Below, piece by piece: positions 38,327 to 56,574 of a stretch of 64,000 bases of DNA. The DNA is from Guyanagaster necrorhizus. Taxonomy: Eukaryota > Basidiomycota > Agaricomycetes > Agaricales > Physalacriaceae. A program made the translations under genes and the position numbers. Position 1 is the first letter of the stretch. Every line of letters starts with the position of its first letter. The stretch is taken from assembly GCF_019112545.1 (NCBI RefSeq), contig NW_025064888.1:807523-871522 (forward strand). The letters run 5' to 3'. The notes under the pieces are model-generated. The model had not been told where the DNA came from, made no database searches, and saw only the letters and a list, made by a program, of their open reading frames with translations.

Positions 38327-41300
38327 TCTTGACGCATCTTTTTATCCCTCCCCCCTCTTCGCAAGCATAGTATCCCTCCGATGGGTTTGTATTATTAGAT
38401 TCACCAATCCTGATTATATATCCGACATTTGATCGCTTCGAATTCTATCGCGGAGATTTTACGAGGTGCGCATTGGATGGTAGGTACTCGTTTTCAAACT
38501 GTACAGATGCCCTAGAAAAAGGCTGGAAATATTTGGTCCTTCTAGATCATTTCCTTCCCGTGATCATTTCCTTCCCGTGATCATTTGTAAAATTCCAAAA
38601 GAAAGCAATCCGTAGCAACATTGGTTAATGTGACATTTCGAGATCACCAGTAAACCCGACGTTCGATGGTCCTGGGCTTGACATATGAAGGACGGGAGTA
38701 GGAAATTGTGCGCTTAACGCGGGTGACGGTCGGGTACCTTGTAAATGATGGTGAGAAAAATTGGAAACGGGTGATATTACAGAACTCCGCTCACCAGGCC
38801 TGGTACACCTCACCGCCGTCAAGCTGGACTTCGACTATTTGACGGCCCTAAACGTAAGGATCAGGCTTCCCTGGCACCCCGCTCCAGCTAATGCCCGGAC
38901 ATACTGCGTAATCAAAATGGGAGCCGATGACTAGGCCCTCACGGCGGCCCGAAAAAGCGTGCTGTACAGCGACGATGTCTCCTGGCTAGCAAAGGGGGGA
39001 AGCACTCGTCAGCCTAAGGTCTTGACGAAGCGAGAAGAAAAGCTCACAATAATTTCATCAGACGACATTGTGGGTAGTATATGGGAGGAGGCGTCGCGTC
39101 GCTGGAGGGGGGGGGGGTCGCTGGTGGGAGAGAAAAAATGGGGGAAGAAAAGATGGGAAGGGTCAGGCTAAGAGCTTAAATAGATCGGATCCCTGAATAC
39201 ATAACGTCCTCAAAACGTGAGGCTGGCCTCGCGGCAAATCGGAGATACTCGCTTATAATCGCGTGGCAATCGCCTTGCATCAGGAACCGAGATGGAGACA
39301 TCTCCGGTTGCCTTGAGGCTCAATTGTCTATATATTTATGCGACAGGTCATCATCGTCGTCGCCGTCGTCGTTTGTTCGCAGTATGGAAACAATGTCTGC
39401 AGACAAGAAAATGCAAGAGCCTGTAAAGATTCCAGAATTCTAGAGTTTCGAATTAAAGAAGGGATTCGGGCCTCGTGTCTTCCTCATGGCATCAAGGCAA
39501 CATTGTTATTGTCAATCGCACTTTCGATGTCAGAAAACAAATCAAGCAATGTGAGGACCTTGCACGAGTGCTGCACGCTGGGCTGCACTGGATGTGTTAA
39601 GCAAAGAGCCTCGAATATTGATATTATTACATGACCAATATGATGAACTCGCTAATCTGACTGCGCGCCGCCCATCAATATTATCACCTTATCAGCGGAC
39701 TTCAATGGCAGGAATGGTATTTATCCCGCAGCATTTTGTTCTACATGAGACGTGTGGACTGATTTCTTTCAGCTGACATGGTTAAGGAAGACCCGACAAC
39801 CGCGCTCAATGTTAAGAGTACGCCACGCATCAATAATTGATCGTGCACAAAAGGAACGAAAGACGGCTGTTTTGAGAACAAGCAACTTCAGAGAAATACT
39901 CAGACCCACATGAAGCCACAGCAGGATACGAAAAAGAAAACAAGTGACCAGTTTCAGTTCTAGTTTCATTTCGGCAACAGGATTTCTTGATGATCAAACA
40001 AGAACAAAGCAGCTCATTGCCGTATCCTTGAGGTTGAATGAGGTACTGAGAACCACGGTGTTGAATTCGGTCCAAGCAGCTGCTGGTATAACGTGTCGAC
40101 TAGAAGGGATGTCGATCCTAGCAGCAATGACTGCGTGAGAATGCTTACTTTAATGTCTTAACCCGAACCCAGAGCCAGACGAGCCTCTCCGAATAGCATA
40201 GTGCTGCTTGAAGCTTGAAGACAAGTCTCTCTGAGGAACATCAAAATCAATACCGTATTTAGTAGGGCTGTAGAACCACTCGAAACCCGGATCGTAAAGA
40301 CCGGCTTTTACAAAGCTTCAAAACAATAAAATCCTGAAGAGAACAATAGCTTTCCGTAGCATGATCGCAATGATTGGTCATCGAACGAGCCGGTCTTCGA
40401 ATAGCTGAGTATAACAAGTAGCACAGTAGAGTCCAAAGAAAGAGCATCAAAGTCATCGACTCGCCATCAACTGCCAGCTTTCTATGGAAGGGACTTCCAG
40501 ACTAACGGCGGTATTCTGGGTCTGTATCGCATACGAAAAGCAAAGGACTACTTGGGGATTGACATGAGAAAGGGTTCCCGACCAATAAAGCTGAATGCGC
40601 CAACGATTCTTCCAGATGTGTGTCGTGTCCGTTAGTGACGATACAAACTTTGATAAGACCTCTCCGACAACACTACAGAATGTAAAACTGTGCATCTTTA
40701 GACTGTGGAGGGCCATGATTGTTGGTGACCTGGAGAAAGTTGGTTTCGCAGCTTGAGGTCTGACGAACCACGGAAGTCAGTCCATACTGCACAGTGAAGT
40801 TAATAAATAAAGCGATACAAAAAGCGCATTGTGTTGCCATCCTTGACATCTGTAGTCCTGGATAGGCATTTCCTCGTCACCAGATGCACTCGACAAAGAA
40901 AGGAAGGTACATGTAAAATTGCTGGATTCAGTTCAAGGTGAATAGTATTACGGTGAAGAAGGCATCGGTCGTGAGTGGAACCGTGATTGTGGCAGTTCAA
41001 TATGCGATATGTCGTCAGGATTAGCTGGCGCAGGCAAAAACATGGTGGAACGGCTGCAAACCTGATATTAGGCCTGGTATTCTTCCTGTAATGTGATTGT
41101 ATCAGCATTCAACTTCAGCGAAAGTCAAAATATACGACATACCTAAAGAAACCAACCCTCTGAGTAAGAAATAAACATTGTTGCCAGCATGGCCGCCGGT
41201 GAAGAAACGACATCCGTTCCGCAGCGCAACGTGCTGGTGACCTCAAGTGCCATATCTAATCTAATCAGTTGAATTTGTCCATATTATGCACGGCTTTGGC

Positions 41301-41355
41301 GGCAGCGCGGCTTGCACCTTGAACTCGAACTTTTTCCATCACTGAACTCGAAGAA
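38327..41355. other. Gene-poor 3 kb region
   Basis: No exon chain with domain support was found on either strand. It contains a 17-bp tandem repeat, an 11-G run at 39107-39117, a TATATATTTATG at about 39328, and one short Cys-rich frame at 39338-39634 with a hydrophobic N-terminus. Frames on the minus strand at 39769-40716 have no recognisable composition. The right end is the promoter of the U5-40K gene. Confidence 0.45.
38545..38586. repeat. 17-bp tandem repeat, 2.5 copies
   Basis: The unit GATCATTTCCTTCCCGT occurs at 38545-38561 and 38562-38578, with a partial third copy to 38586. Copies are identical, suggesting recent slippage. Confidence 0.85.
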
Positions 41356-42729
41356 ATGTCGAAACGAGGAGGATCCCCCCCAGCAGAAGGAATTCTTGTC
41401 AAGAGAGCCAAAGCGACCCCTCCACCTTCCAATCAAATTGCCATATCTTCATCCAATGACGAACGATCGAAAAGCCTCATTCGAACAGTAAAACGAACGA
41501 GTAGCTTGGAAGCGCCAATTATCAGCCTCGCGGGTGCTCATTCCGTACGCAGGACACCATTTTGTTGTCTGAATATGCTTCTCAAGTTCTGGAATGTAGG
41601 CCGAGATTCTAAGTTGTCGCTTCGACCCAACAGGTCAGAATATAGCTGCCTGCTCAGCCGACCGGAGTGTCTGTACGTTAATCACCTACTCCAAAGACGT
41701 TTATCTAATTCAATGCCGCAGCTTTCTGGAGAACATATCCACCAAATTCAAACTACGGTCTCCTCTCAAATTTATCCAAGGCGCCCATATTAGATCTCCA
41801 ATGGTCACTTTGCTCGCCAACGCTATACACCGTTGCCGCAGACCACACGCTTTGCCTCACGGACGTGACCATTGGTCATCGGATACGCAAAATTCGCGCT
41901 CATCGCGAGATAATAAACACTGTTGACCGGACTATGGCCGGGGGAGCTGGTACCGAGCTTGTCGCCACGGGTTCCGACGACGGTACTGTGAAAATATGGG
42001 AAGGAGGCGAGGAAGGAGGGAAACAAGCCGTGGCAACGTTTGATGTAGGATGCCCTGTCACATCGGTATGCTGGGGAGCCGACGGTGCAAATGTGTATAT
42101 TGGCGCACTGGACAACGAAATCCACGTTCGTCCTAATTCTCTCCCTTTGACTATGCCCCCTGATCCTAAATTTGACTCTAGGTATACGATCTCAGAAAAG
42201 GCCAGCAAGTGTACACGCTTACGGGGCATAGCGACACGCCGACGTCCTTGGCGCTTTCTCCAAACGGAAACTACCTCCTCTCACCTTCTTTCTCGTCGCA
42301 TACTATCATTCATGATATCCGACCCTTCTCTTCATCTCCGACGCGGATACATCGTGTCTTGCAGGGTGCACCGGCTGGATTCGAGAACACCCTACTACGG
42401 GGCGCGTGGAGCAAGGACGACGGAGGACGACGAGTGGCGGTTGGTGGTGCAGACCGGGCGGTGTGTATATGGGACGTTGATAGTGGCAAGATACTGTACA
42501 AGGTAGGTTCCTCCCTTTTTAGTTCAACATGCCTCATTGACATCCATGTGTAGCTTCCTGGCCACAAGGGAACAGTCACCTCTGTAGATTTCCACCCCAA
42601 GGAACCCATCAGTATGTGCCATTGCTTTGTGTTTTCTTACAATTATCTGACCCCGTCCATCCAGTCCTTACCGGCAGTAAAGACGGTACGATGATTTTGG
42701 GAGAAATCGAGTCTGGAGTGAAGATGTAG
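41356..42729 (+). CDS. U5 snRNP 40 kDa WD40 protein (SNRNP40/Cwf17-like)
   Basis: Spliceosomal beta-propeller. ATG 41356 gives MSKRGGSPPAEGILVKRAK, as in the family, then SSLEAPIISLAGAHS. After several introns: RFDPTGQNIAACSADRSV, ILDLQWSLCSPTLYTVAADH, HRIRKIRAHREIINTVDR, ELVATGSDDGTVKIWE, PVTSVCWGADGANVYIGALD, VYTLTGHSDTPTSLALSPNG, GGRRVAVGGADRAVCIWDVD, LPGHKGTVTSVDFHPKEPI and finally VLTGSKDGTMILGEIESG, ending VKM. The repeats carry the GH..WD pattern through most blades. The stop lies 125 bp from the convergent cullin stop. The last exon and a half is duplicated near the right end of the window. Confidence 0.92.
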
Positions 42730-42854
42730 CAGGCCAGTGTATTACGGCGAGTAATGTACATGGCAGGGACTCAGCCGACTTTCTAATGTATTGCATTATG
42801 GTACAAGGAATGAGTGATGATGCGACGATACATGTGAGGAAGGGAGCGGAGGAA

Positions 42855-45596
<2,742 letters not shown>

Positions 45597-46034
45597 GGTC
45601 GTCAGTAAGGTGGTATCGTGAGTGAAGCCTAAAAAGAAAGGTGCCGCGAACGGCACCGCCACCTGCCCACACGACCGCTGACAACAACAAAGGCTGGCAG
45701 CAACAATTCAGGAAGGGAATTGGACAATGAACTATCTTCACCGCCAAATCACCGCTGCAGAATGCGTTGTTGGGAAACTTCCCACTATTTCTACTTGCCA
45801 CAGGAAACTTATTACTTGCGGTGGAAATTCAGGTTTCGACAGCAACAGAACTCCGGCCAGAAGCTTAAGCTAAACCTCATGCTAAGGCTTCTCGAAGACA
45901 TTTTATGTCACCATTTTATATAAGTAGTGGGAAATCTCAATGATTTGGGCCACACCTTCCTGCGAAGAACATCTGGTTCGAGGCTACTTCGTGCTCTACT
46001 GTATCTGAGGCACTTAAGAGAAACATATTGACTC
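45597..46034. other. Divergent intergenic region (cullin / DUF4470-like gene)
   Basis: About 440 bp between outward-facing starts. No motif beyond AT-rich sequence (TTTTATATAAG near 45911) could be assigned. Confidence 0.4.
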
Positions 46035-48712
46035 ATGGATGTACCATCTCAACAACTGATAGAATATCGTAAGGATCGGAGTATCCTACTCATTGGTTTG
46101 CGCCGTCTGGATAATATTTTGGCCCTCATTTTAGGGGAAATCAATGACCACGGTCAGCATTGGCATTCAGCTATGCTCGTCGCGCCGTTAATCCTCTCCT
46201 TCACTCTAGGAATCACCAACATTGATGTTACGTGTCACGACGCTGACCCTGCTGTCCTGGGTAAGCTGCTCTTTCTGTCTTAATATATGTATAGGGCCCG
46301 TACATCTCTCCGGATAAGAATATCGCACTCGTGATTTCTTCCCTTCGCCTCTGTTCTATGCTCTGGTATTCTGGGCGAAGAAACTTAAATGGTCTGATCC
46401 ATTTGCCTTTACTATGTGATTTTGACGAAGGATGTCGAATTACTCAGGTCCTTGACGCGCCACACCCAATCATCTTCCAGGACAACCCCAGAATTGACAA
46501 ACTTGGGAGCAACGACTTGTGCTCATTATCAGCTGCTGTGTAGACTCAGTGTCTTCGACGATTTCGATGTCGCCAGTACTGCCGATATCGTCTCCGAGTC
46601 ACTGGAGCGTCGGTGATGTCAAAATCAAATCGGTAACCTAATGGAATCCGTCGAAACAGGTGCAAAAGCACTTAAGACCTTCATTTCAGCGTTCAGCGTT
46701 CCGCTGTCCCTGGGGACCTTCCTACGTCCACTGGGTCTACATGTCTTCCTTCGTGATGTGGTGTTGCGATTATACGGCTTCTGCGGTCCCTTTCGCCCGA
46801 CCACGAGCTCGTGACAGTCCTTCAGATGTACGGGCCCAAGCCCGCCATATCCCTTGTCTGATATCTTTCCGTTCCTACAGCTCGACTTGTGCTAGCATTC
46901 AGCGTCTTTGCAACTGAGGAAAGCTCCGAGGTATGGGAGGATGCCTATGACTTCGTACTCCACGATCCCTCGCGCCCAAGGCTACTACGGTGCAAATGCA
47001 AGGGCCTTTTGAGTGCGTCAGAAACCCTCACTTCGTGGAGAAACTCTGTTCTCTCTTCGTTTCTGACTGTCTGTCCGGATAGTTCAATGGAGATCCTACG
47101 TCGTCATTGGGCTGCCTGGCTGCAAGAAGAGGAGCATATTTACCGAGTATCTACCGGACCTACCAATCATTTTACCTGTACAATGGTGGATGCGTTCCGC
47201 TCGCTCGTATCACAATGTGCCATCACCATTCATCTTCTAACCGATAGCCCGCGAACACTTTGGTCAGATGAAGGGACAAAGTTCGATATGATCCACCTCC
47301 AGAGCTCTGCAGACCATCCGGGCTTATTGGATATACTCGCAGAGGTGGCCCAGCCGATGCTAGCCAATGTTCCTCTGGTAGTGACTACCCACAAACGCAG
47401 CACCGAGCATCTGAACGTGCTCTTTTTCTTCTTAGGCCTCATCCCAGAGACTCATCCGTCGCTCACGCATGACCATGCCCAGTCCTTCCTTTGGAAGCTT
47501 CAGAGAGGCCCATATCGCCTTGTCGTCGGCTCTGAAGAACTCTCGCAGGCCTTGTGCCATATCTATACGAAATGCGTTCAGACCGGTAATATGCGGAAGA
47601 GCTTCGTCACACTCTTGGGTGTTGTGAAGGAACGGGTGGACACCGCATGGGGCGACGCTATGCAGGGTCTACTCCGCCGTATCGAGACGTGGGGCGGAGA
47701 TTCGCTTTATTTCCAACACTTGTCCTGCGAAATTCATTTGCAGAATGTACACGTCGTGGATGCGTTTTCGCGAGAACTGGTCGTGCCGCTCAGCCCACAC
47801 ACTAACCGTCGCTTTGGTCGCACTTGGCCCTTCGTGCCTCCCATCGTCTGTCTGATTGTTCAGCTCCCCCACCCCGTCCTTCAGGAGATTCACGCTTCTG
47901 GTTTGATGCTTGAAATTCAAGAGCATTCGAGGAAAATGCTTAATTGTTTTCCTGCCTTGCATGTCACATCCAGAAAGGTTTACTCGGACAGGCTGGCCGA
48001 TGATACCGTTTCCAGGGTAGCAACGTGGATCCCCTTCTGGTTATTGGATGTGAATCCCGACGATACGAATGTGGTAGTCTCCTCCTCACATCACCGAGAA
48101 ATTTTCAGCACCAATCTGTTGGATCGCCGCCACGTTCTTGTACGCCCGGACTGGCCAGCATTTTTAGGCGCTATGACACCGGCTCCTGAGAGATCTGTCA
48201 AGAGACAGCGTCGGAAAGACTTGGACGTCCATGTCCATTTCACCAAGGACCATCGCGAAATATCTTCCCTGACAATTCATGTTCGAGTCAACGATATCAT
48301 TGCTCGACTGGCGCTGATTGACGGTGAAGAAGTAGTAGCCAGGCAGATCTCCCCTTGCGAGATCCGAGTCAGCTTTGATTCTTTTCAGTATATTGCCTTA
48401 TTTCCGGTCCCTGTTGACGGATCACCCAGACGGTTGAAGATGCGAGTTGCCCGACGGTCATGTTTTATTGAGGTATGGTTCCATTCTGTCAATTTGATGA
48501 GAGCGCTGGAAGTCCGTTGCAAGATATGCGCGCCTATTATACCAACAGTTAGCTCCCGTGAAAGCTAGTTCTCTTGATAACTCTGAGAAATTTATACGTT
48601 TCCGAATTGGCACCGTCGCTCATGCCATCTGTGAGTCTCTCTAATGCATTCGTTCGGTGACTGAAGATCTGAATACGGTTTTATTGCAGATATAGTCTTT
48701 GAGTGTCGATAG
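46035..48712 (+). CDS. DUF4470-like basidiomycete protein of unknown function
   Basis: The first exon at 46035 encodes RSILLIGLRRLDNILALI and ITNIDVTCHDADPAVLG, which resembles the start of the DUF4470 module (a Rossmann-like LLLG..D.RN and CCD.EPA.LARN pattern). Exons between 46290 and 46880 are hard to place. From about 46880 one long exon is open for over 550 codons: AYDFVLHDPSRPRLLRCK, ILRRHWAAWLQEEEHIYRVS, HDHAQSFLWKLQRGPYRLVV and a C-terminal beta-rich part (KDLDVHVHFTKDHREISSLT). Reading straight on ends at 48568, but an intron at about 48471-48549 gives MRVARRSCFIE|LAPVKASSL, closer to the family pattern, with a stop at 48712. Family members are normally longer, so the C-terminus may be truncated. 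Function unknown. Confidence 0.6.
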
Positions 48713-50380
48713 TTACTTTCTAACCTGTCTCTCTCTGCCCAATTTTGTGATGTTTTGGCGCCACACCCTGTACAGTCAGTTGGTAGAGGTTCGTGACCGC
48801 TTTAATTCATATCTTATTAGCGATCCTCGGCGGAAGCCCATATTGAGTTCAGAGTGAATCAGCGAAAGGATTTGCTTGTACAGCTTTATGACCCCTACCT
48901 GGTCATCGATACGAGCGGCGATCTGTCTGTATATGACTTGAGCCAGCCATGTTTTCGAATGTTGTGATGGGAGTAGATGGAAAATGGGATGATGTGCCGC
49001 CGCCGTTCGCGAATGCACATTCATTCCCTCAGAGCAAAAAATCTTCCTCTGGACCTCAGCTTCAAGTCCCTATTCAGCGGACACACCCTCCGTCCACGGA
49101 TGCGTCGCGATCCCGTTCAATCGATGCCCGGTAACCCTCAAAAGAGGCACGACTTGTCCGTCCAGACTCACAGAGCGCCCAGTCCTTCCTTTGGAACTCG
49201 TGCCACTACATCATGCTATGCATCGACCTTGACTCCTACCATCATAGACAGACGCGCTCTTACCCATATCGCCAATATTTTTCGAATAAACCCATCTTAT
49301 CGCCAGGATCCTGATAAATTGGTGCACATTCTACAAACACGAAGTTTATTCGTCCAATATTGTCGGAAGATAATCTCAATACTACAGTTGATTATCTGGT
49401 GATACAAGTTCTTCCGACAACTCACCCTTGACGCCAAACAGTCAGGGCGCTAGCGGTCCCAGTTCACATCACCGATGGGGGTCGTGTCCGTGATACATGG
49501 GTCTTCCTGGTGAGTGTCACGTGCATCATGACTCAGCAGAGAAGGAGACCCACGTTAATCAGAAAAGATTGGTGGACCTAGGTATAAGTATAATCTAGTA
49601 AGCGGTACCGATAAATTTCGGAGATGTTTTCCATCGATCAAGTGAAGCAAAAAGCATATCTACAAGGAACTGCAGCGGAATCAATTTGTGACCCATTCAC
49701 AACTGATCATGGACAAAAGCCCTCTGTGCTACACACTCTGGACACCGGCACAATCAATTTCTGATTGCGATGAATCCCCGGTCTGATAATGTTTCAGAAA
49801 CATGAATATTTGTGGCTCGTAACAGCCTGAGCTCCGAGTACGATTTCGGATTGGTACTGGACTGAGGCGTGGTTGATTCCTCGCTGTTCGTGTTATATAT
49901 ACATCACATAACAATGGTGGTACTAGCACGGTCCCGGTCATCCAGCGGCGGTGTACTAACAATGGCTGTACAGCATTGTTCCTTGATATTCTTTAAAAAT
50001 CAGGTAGCCTCTGAAGATCTGCATCTTCTCGGTGATAAACATCTTTCCGACACAGACGGGGCAGAACAATATTGATCCACTGAAGCTATGCATTGCAACA
50101 TGGATGAATCCAATTTCGAAATCAGATTTCCAGTGTGATGGTTGCGGTTGGAAAGGGATAGTTCACGAGGAAACGCATGTACATTAATATCATAGAGGTC
50201 CATTTATGGTACATAAGGTATAAAATAATTGGGGGCATTAGATAAGTACGACGGAAACAGCGTTGAAATATTCAAGAAACCTTGAACGAAATACTACTCT
50301 GGCATGGATTATAACTTTAAGGAGACGAATGATGAATTTGTGTGGCAATACGGAGTATGCATAAAGCACAGAAGAAAAGG
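48713..50380. other. Possible eroded 3' extension, then intergenic
   Basis: Up to about 49400 there are short plus-strand stretches that look once-coding in changing frames (RHTLYSQLVEVRDRFNSYL near 48765, KDLLVQLYDPYLVIDTSGD near 48870, IIDRRALTHIANIFRINPSY near 49240), each ended by stops; they may be remains of a longer DUF4470-type tail. From 49440 to 50380 nothing could be supported. Confidence 0.3.
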
Positions 50381-51127
50381 TTAACCTTTCACATTGACAA
50401 CACTGGCGGGGCGGCTTCTGGTACAGACGGGGCTCGTTGCACCACTGACTGCCTCCAGCCTTTCCTCAAGCCCCATGCCAAGCCCCTCCCTGACCCATTC
50501 ATCGAAACCAATGTTCTTACCAGTGCCACCGTCCGTCAAGCTCGGAATATGGGGCGGAGTGGCAGGTTCAGTCGTCAACGAGGACAAAGGGACCGTATTT
50601 GTCGGATTTGAGGCAAGCAGGTCGCTGTAGGACAGAAACGACAACCGTTTCGCTGCAGGGTTGGGTGAAGACGACGACGAGAGCTCACGAGTGATGGCAG
50701 TGGGTGAAGGGGGCGTTATTGATGACGTGGGAAGGAGCATTGAAGTCCGTGGAGACGGACTGCGGCTCACCAGCGGACTGGCGGCAGGACTAAGTACCTC
50801 TACGTCGGGGTCTCCTGGATGCGAATCAGTTAGAATCGCTGCCGCAGAGTCAAGGACGGAAGGCACAGAAAGCTCTGTGTTTTTCGCGCGAGGTATTCTG
50901 TGAGGATTGGGGTGCACTGGCTGCGGGTGTAGGGATGTGGGTTCGATGTCGCGCTCGAAAATGGCTGAGCTCGACGAGTGCACCGACGTCGGCGACGAGG
51001 GTATAGATGATGGTGACATTGGGCGCGGTGACGGTGAGAGACGGCGGGGAGAAGTTTTCATGTTGGGCGGTGTTGTAAGCGTCATGGTAATCGTTAAGAA
51101 GAAAATCCTCGCCATCAATTTCTTCAA
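50381..51127 (-). CDS. Ser/Pro-rich protein of unknown function
   Basis: The frame is open from 51127; the most natural start is MTLTTPPNMKTSPRRLSPS at 51085. It is low-complexity (SPSPRPMSPSSIPSSPTS) except near the C-terminus, where KRLSFLSYSDLLASNPTN, VPLSSLTTEP and GFDEWVREGLGMGLEERLEA look conserved. The SYSDLL and WEREGLG..LEERLEAL type motifs recur in unnamed small Ser-rich basidiomycete proteins as I remember them. In another frame, directly upstream, MTSAVAVEKLFEEIDGEDF plus LLNDYHDAY (ATG near 51158) also looks protein-like, so the 5' end may be spliced or the choice of frame may be wrong. No known domain. Confidence 0.5.
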   Translation of the reverse strand: MKKLMARIFFLTITMTLTTPPNMKTSPRRLSPSPRPMSPSSIPSSPTSVHSSSSAIFERDIEPTSLHPQPVHPNPHRIPRAKNTELSVPSVLDSAAAILTDSHPGDPDVEVLSPAASPLVSRSPSPRTSMLLPTSSITPPSPTAITRELSSSSSPNPAAKRLSFLSYSDLLASNPTNTVPLSSLTTEPATPPHIPSLTDGGTGKNIGFDEWVREGLGMGLEERLEAVSGATSPVCTRSRPASVVNVKG

Positions 51128-52197
51128 AAAGCTTTTCGACAGCGACCGCTGACGTCATGGCATGTGACTGGTGACCCTTAATCCAGAAGGTTCGGCCCGA
51201 ATGCCGCCAGATCGAAATGAACGGTCTAAATTTCTTATCTCCTGGACTGTTGCCGTTAGGACGTCCTTCGTTCCAAGCCCCAACGAATATCCTTTGACGG
51301 CTCAAAATTGCGTGTGAATAGTTCCGGTACAGTACCATTCCCGAAGGCACGCCATGAATAGCTTCTGGTTACTTCTATCGGAGCTCAATATTCCACGGTC
51401 TATCAGGCTGTTACACTGCGGCTCATCTGACTCAATTCAACATCTGGTCTTCGCAGACGTTTCGTCGGTCTAAGTCCTCTCGAATGATTCTGGAAATATG
51501 ATGCATCACCCTTCTGCTTCCTTCTCCGTCCACGCTGCACCGCGCTCCCAAGTATGTACCTAACCAGCATCCAATTGTAGTAACTTCCCATTTTCGTTTA
51601 ATTACACTTCTCGACATCCCGTCGAGCCTAGACCACGAGCATCTTCTGGCAAAAGTATTCGCATGGACGTACATACATTATTCCTGTGCCATCGTGTAAT
51701 CCTAACAGCATGCACTTGTGCTACTGCGCGAGTTCGAAGCTTCCGACGATATCACCGCTCTCTCTTCCACCACGATGAAGATCCGGTAATATAGGCAATG
51801 CGAGCCGATGTTCCGGATAACTTTGAACGCTGCCTATGTGACCTGCCTCATTTTAGTTTTTAACTCAGCGATTGTGGTCACAGAGGTCTATGATGGGCCG
51901 ATAGACCGCGAATCTGTCCCTTCAAGCAGAAAGAATTTCACGTCCACTTATCGTTCTATTTTCCGGGATGTCACTGACACAGGCCACCCATACGTCTTGT
52001 ACGCATCGGATAGGAAACATTTGAGGGAGAGAGATATTCTTCCGTGCTGCTCATTTGTCGGCATGGCTGTGCTGGATTGTCGGCTATTACCGGAAAATAA
52101 GACCGGAAAAAGCCGGGGTGGTCATTACACGATTGCCATACCGCTTTCGGCGCGTTACTGATCGCGAACACGTCTTCTATACCACCACCTCGCTATT
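51128..52197. other. Intergenic between divergent Ser-rich gene and SRP72
   Basis: No supported gene. A 117-codon plus-strand frame at 51808-52161 has a hydrophobic N-terminus but stops 36 nt before the SRP72 ATG, where a separate gene is improbable. Confidence 0.4.
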
Positions 52198-53167
52198 ATG
52201 TCGTCGAGGATAAAGTCGAAAACTGCCGCGGAAAGGGTTGAGCTGATTCTGGAAATGCGGCTGCAACGTCTATTCACGTCGCTCTGTGCACAGATTGACG
52301 GAGGACATTTCATCAACGCGCTCAAGACATGCGACAAGAGTATGTTGATTCTGCGGCCATATCACCTATGCTGACCAGTGTGCTTTAGTATTGACTCTCG
52401 CCCCCACCGACCCGGATGCCCTACAAACCAAGCTGTTTCTTCTCCTGCAGACGGAGCGTTATGATTCAGCGCTTGACCTACCAGGGTGCGATGGGTTTGA
52501 GAAAGCCTATGCGTTGTATAGGATGCAGAGGGGGGATGAGGCACGACAAGTGTTAAAAGAAGTAACAGGTGATGCTGAGAGAGGCGCGACTCATTTGGAG
52601 GCACAGCTCGTACGACGACTTTCTTTTCTTGTCTTGTCTCTGGGCTCACCAGTGTTCATCAAGAGCTACCGAAACGGAGACTTTGCTACCGCAGTGGATC
52701 TATATACCGCTCTTCTCGATTCCTCTGACCCCACATCCGAGGAGCATACCGATATCCTCACCAACCTCTCTGCGGCCCAACTACACCTGGATTTCCTCCT
52801 TCAGGATACTGCCTCTTTCTCGCAGCTGCTTCCTTCCTCCATAGCGTCCTCTCTAGAGAGCGCCCCACCTCCGGCTCTGGCACCGTCGTCCATTGCCGCT
52901 ACTGTCCAGGTGTCGACAGCCCAGCCCACTACGACGACAAAGAAGGTGCGAGCTTCGCGTGTCCCGAAGGGTATCACACCTGGTGTTTCTCCAGCACCAG
53001 ACCCGGAGCGGTGGCTGAAGAAGAGCGAACGGTCTACATATCAGCAGAGCAGGAAGAAAGGGAGGAGCGGCGGGGGAGGAGCGACCCAGGGTTTGACGGA
53101 ACCCGCTACTGGAGGTGGTGGTGGCGGCGGCGGTGGAGCAGGAAAGAAGAAGGGGAAAAAGAAATAA
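52198..53167 (+). CDS. SRP72: Signal recognition particle subunit SRP72, internally shortened
   Basis: SRP72 binds SRP RNA and SRP68 for co-translational targeting. ATG 52198 gives MSSRIKSKTAAERVELILEM and the first TPRs: AQIDGGHFINALKTCDK, LTLAPTDPDALQTKLFLLLQ, YDSALDLPGCDGFEKAYALY, LEAQL|SYRNGDFATAVDLY. After EEHTDILTNLSAAQLHLDFL the sequence passes at once into an Ala/Pro linker (SLESAPPPALAPSS) and the RNA-binding tail VPKGITPGVSPAPDPERWLK, KSERSTYQQSRKKG and a Gly/Lys run. The product is about 287 residues, while SRP72 in yeasts and animals is about 560-670, so the middle TPR array is absent. No frameshift or stop is visible at the join; the Ala/Pro stretch is in the same exon. Confidence 0.85.
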
Positions 53168-56341
<3,174 letters not shown>

Positions 56342-56574
56342 AACCGCATCATACAAAGAGAGAATGAATTGATCTTCCTTAAGCTTTGAATGACTCTTAT
56401 CTCTCCTTCAAGAAGAAAATTGCCACTGCCACTAGTTTTCATGATTTGAGGGCAGTAGGTACCATCCCCGTTAGGAAATGGACTTACCGTAAACGACCAA
56501 CTATCCCACGCACCTGCTTCCTTTTAACGCAAACCTTCGGCGTCAAACGTCCAAACTCAATCTTTTCTTCGACC

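Noticed and set aside
41865..42506. 213-codon frame in the U5-40K gene
   Set aside because: After about 42125 it runs out of the WD40 reading frame into an intron; the WD blades continue in another frame from about 42183.
51808..52161. 117-codon frame with hydrophobic N-terminus, possible secreted protein
   Set aside because: It ends 36 nt before the SRP72 start on the same strand, has no homology I recognise, and most likely lies in the SRP72 leader/promoter.
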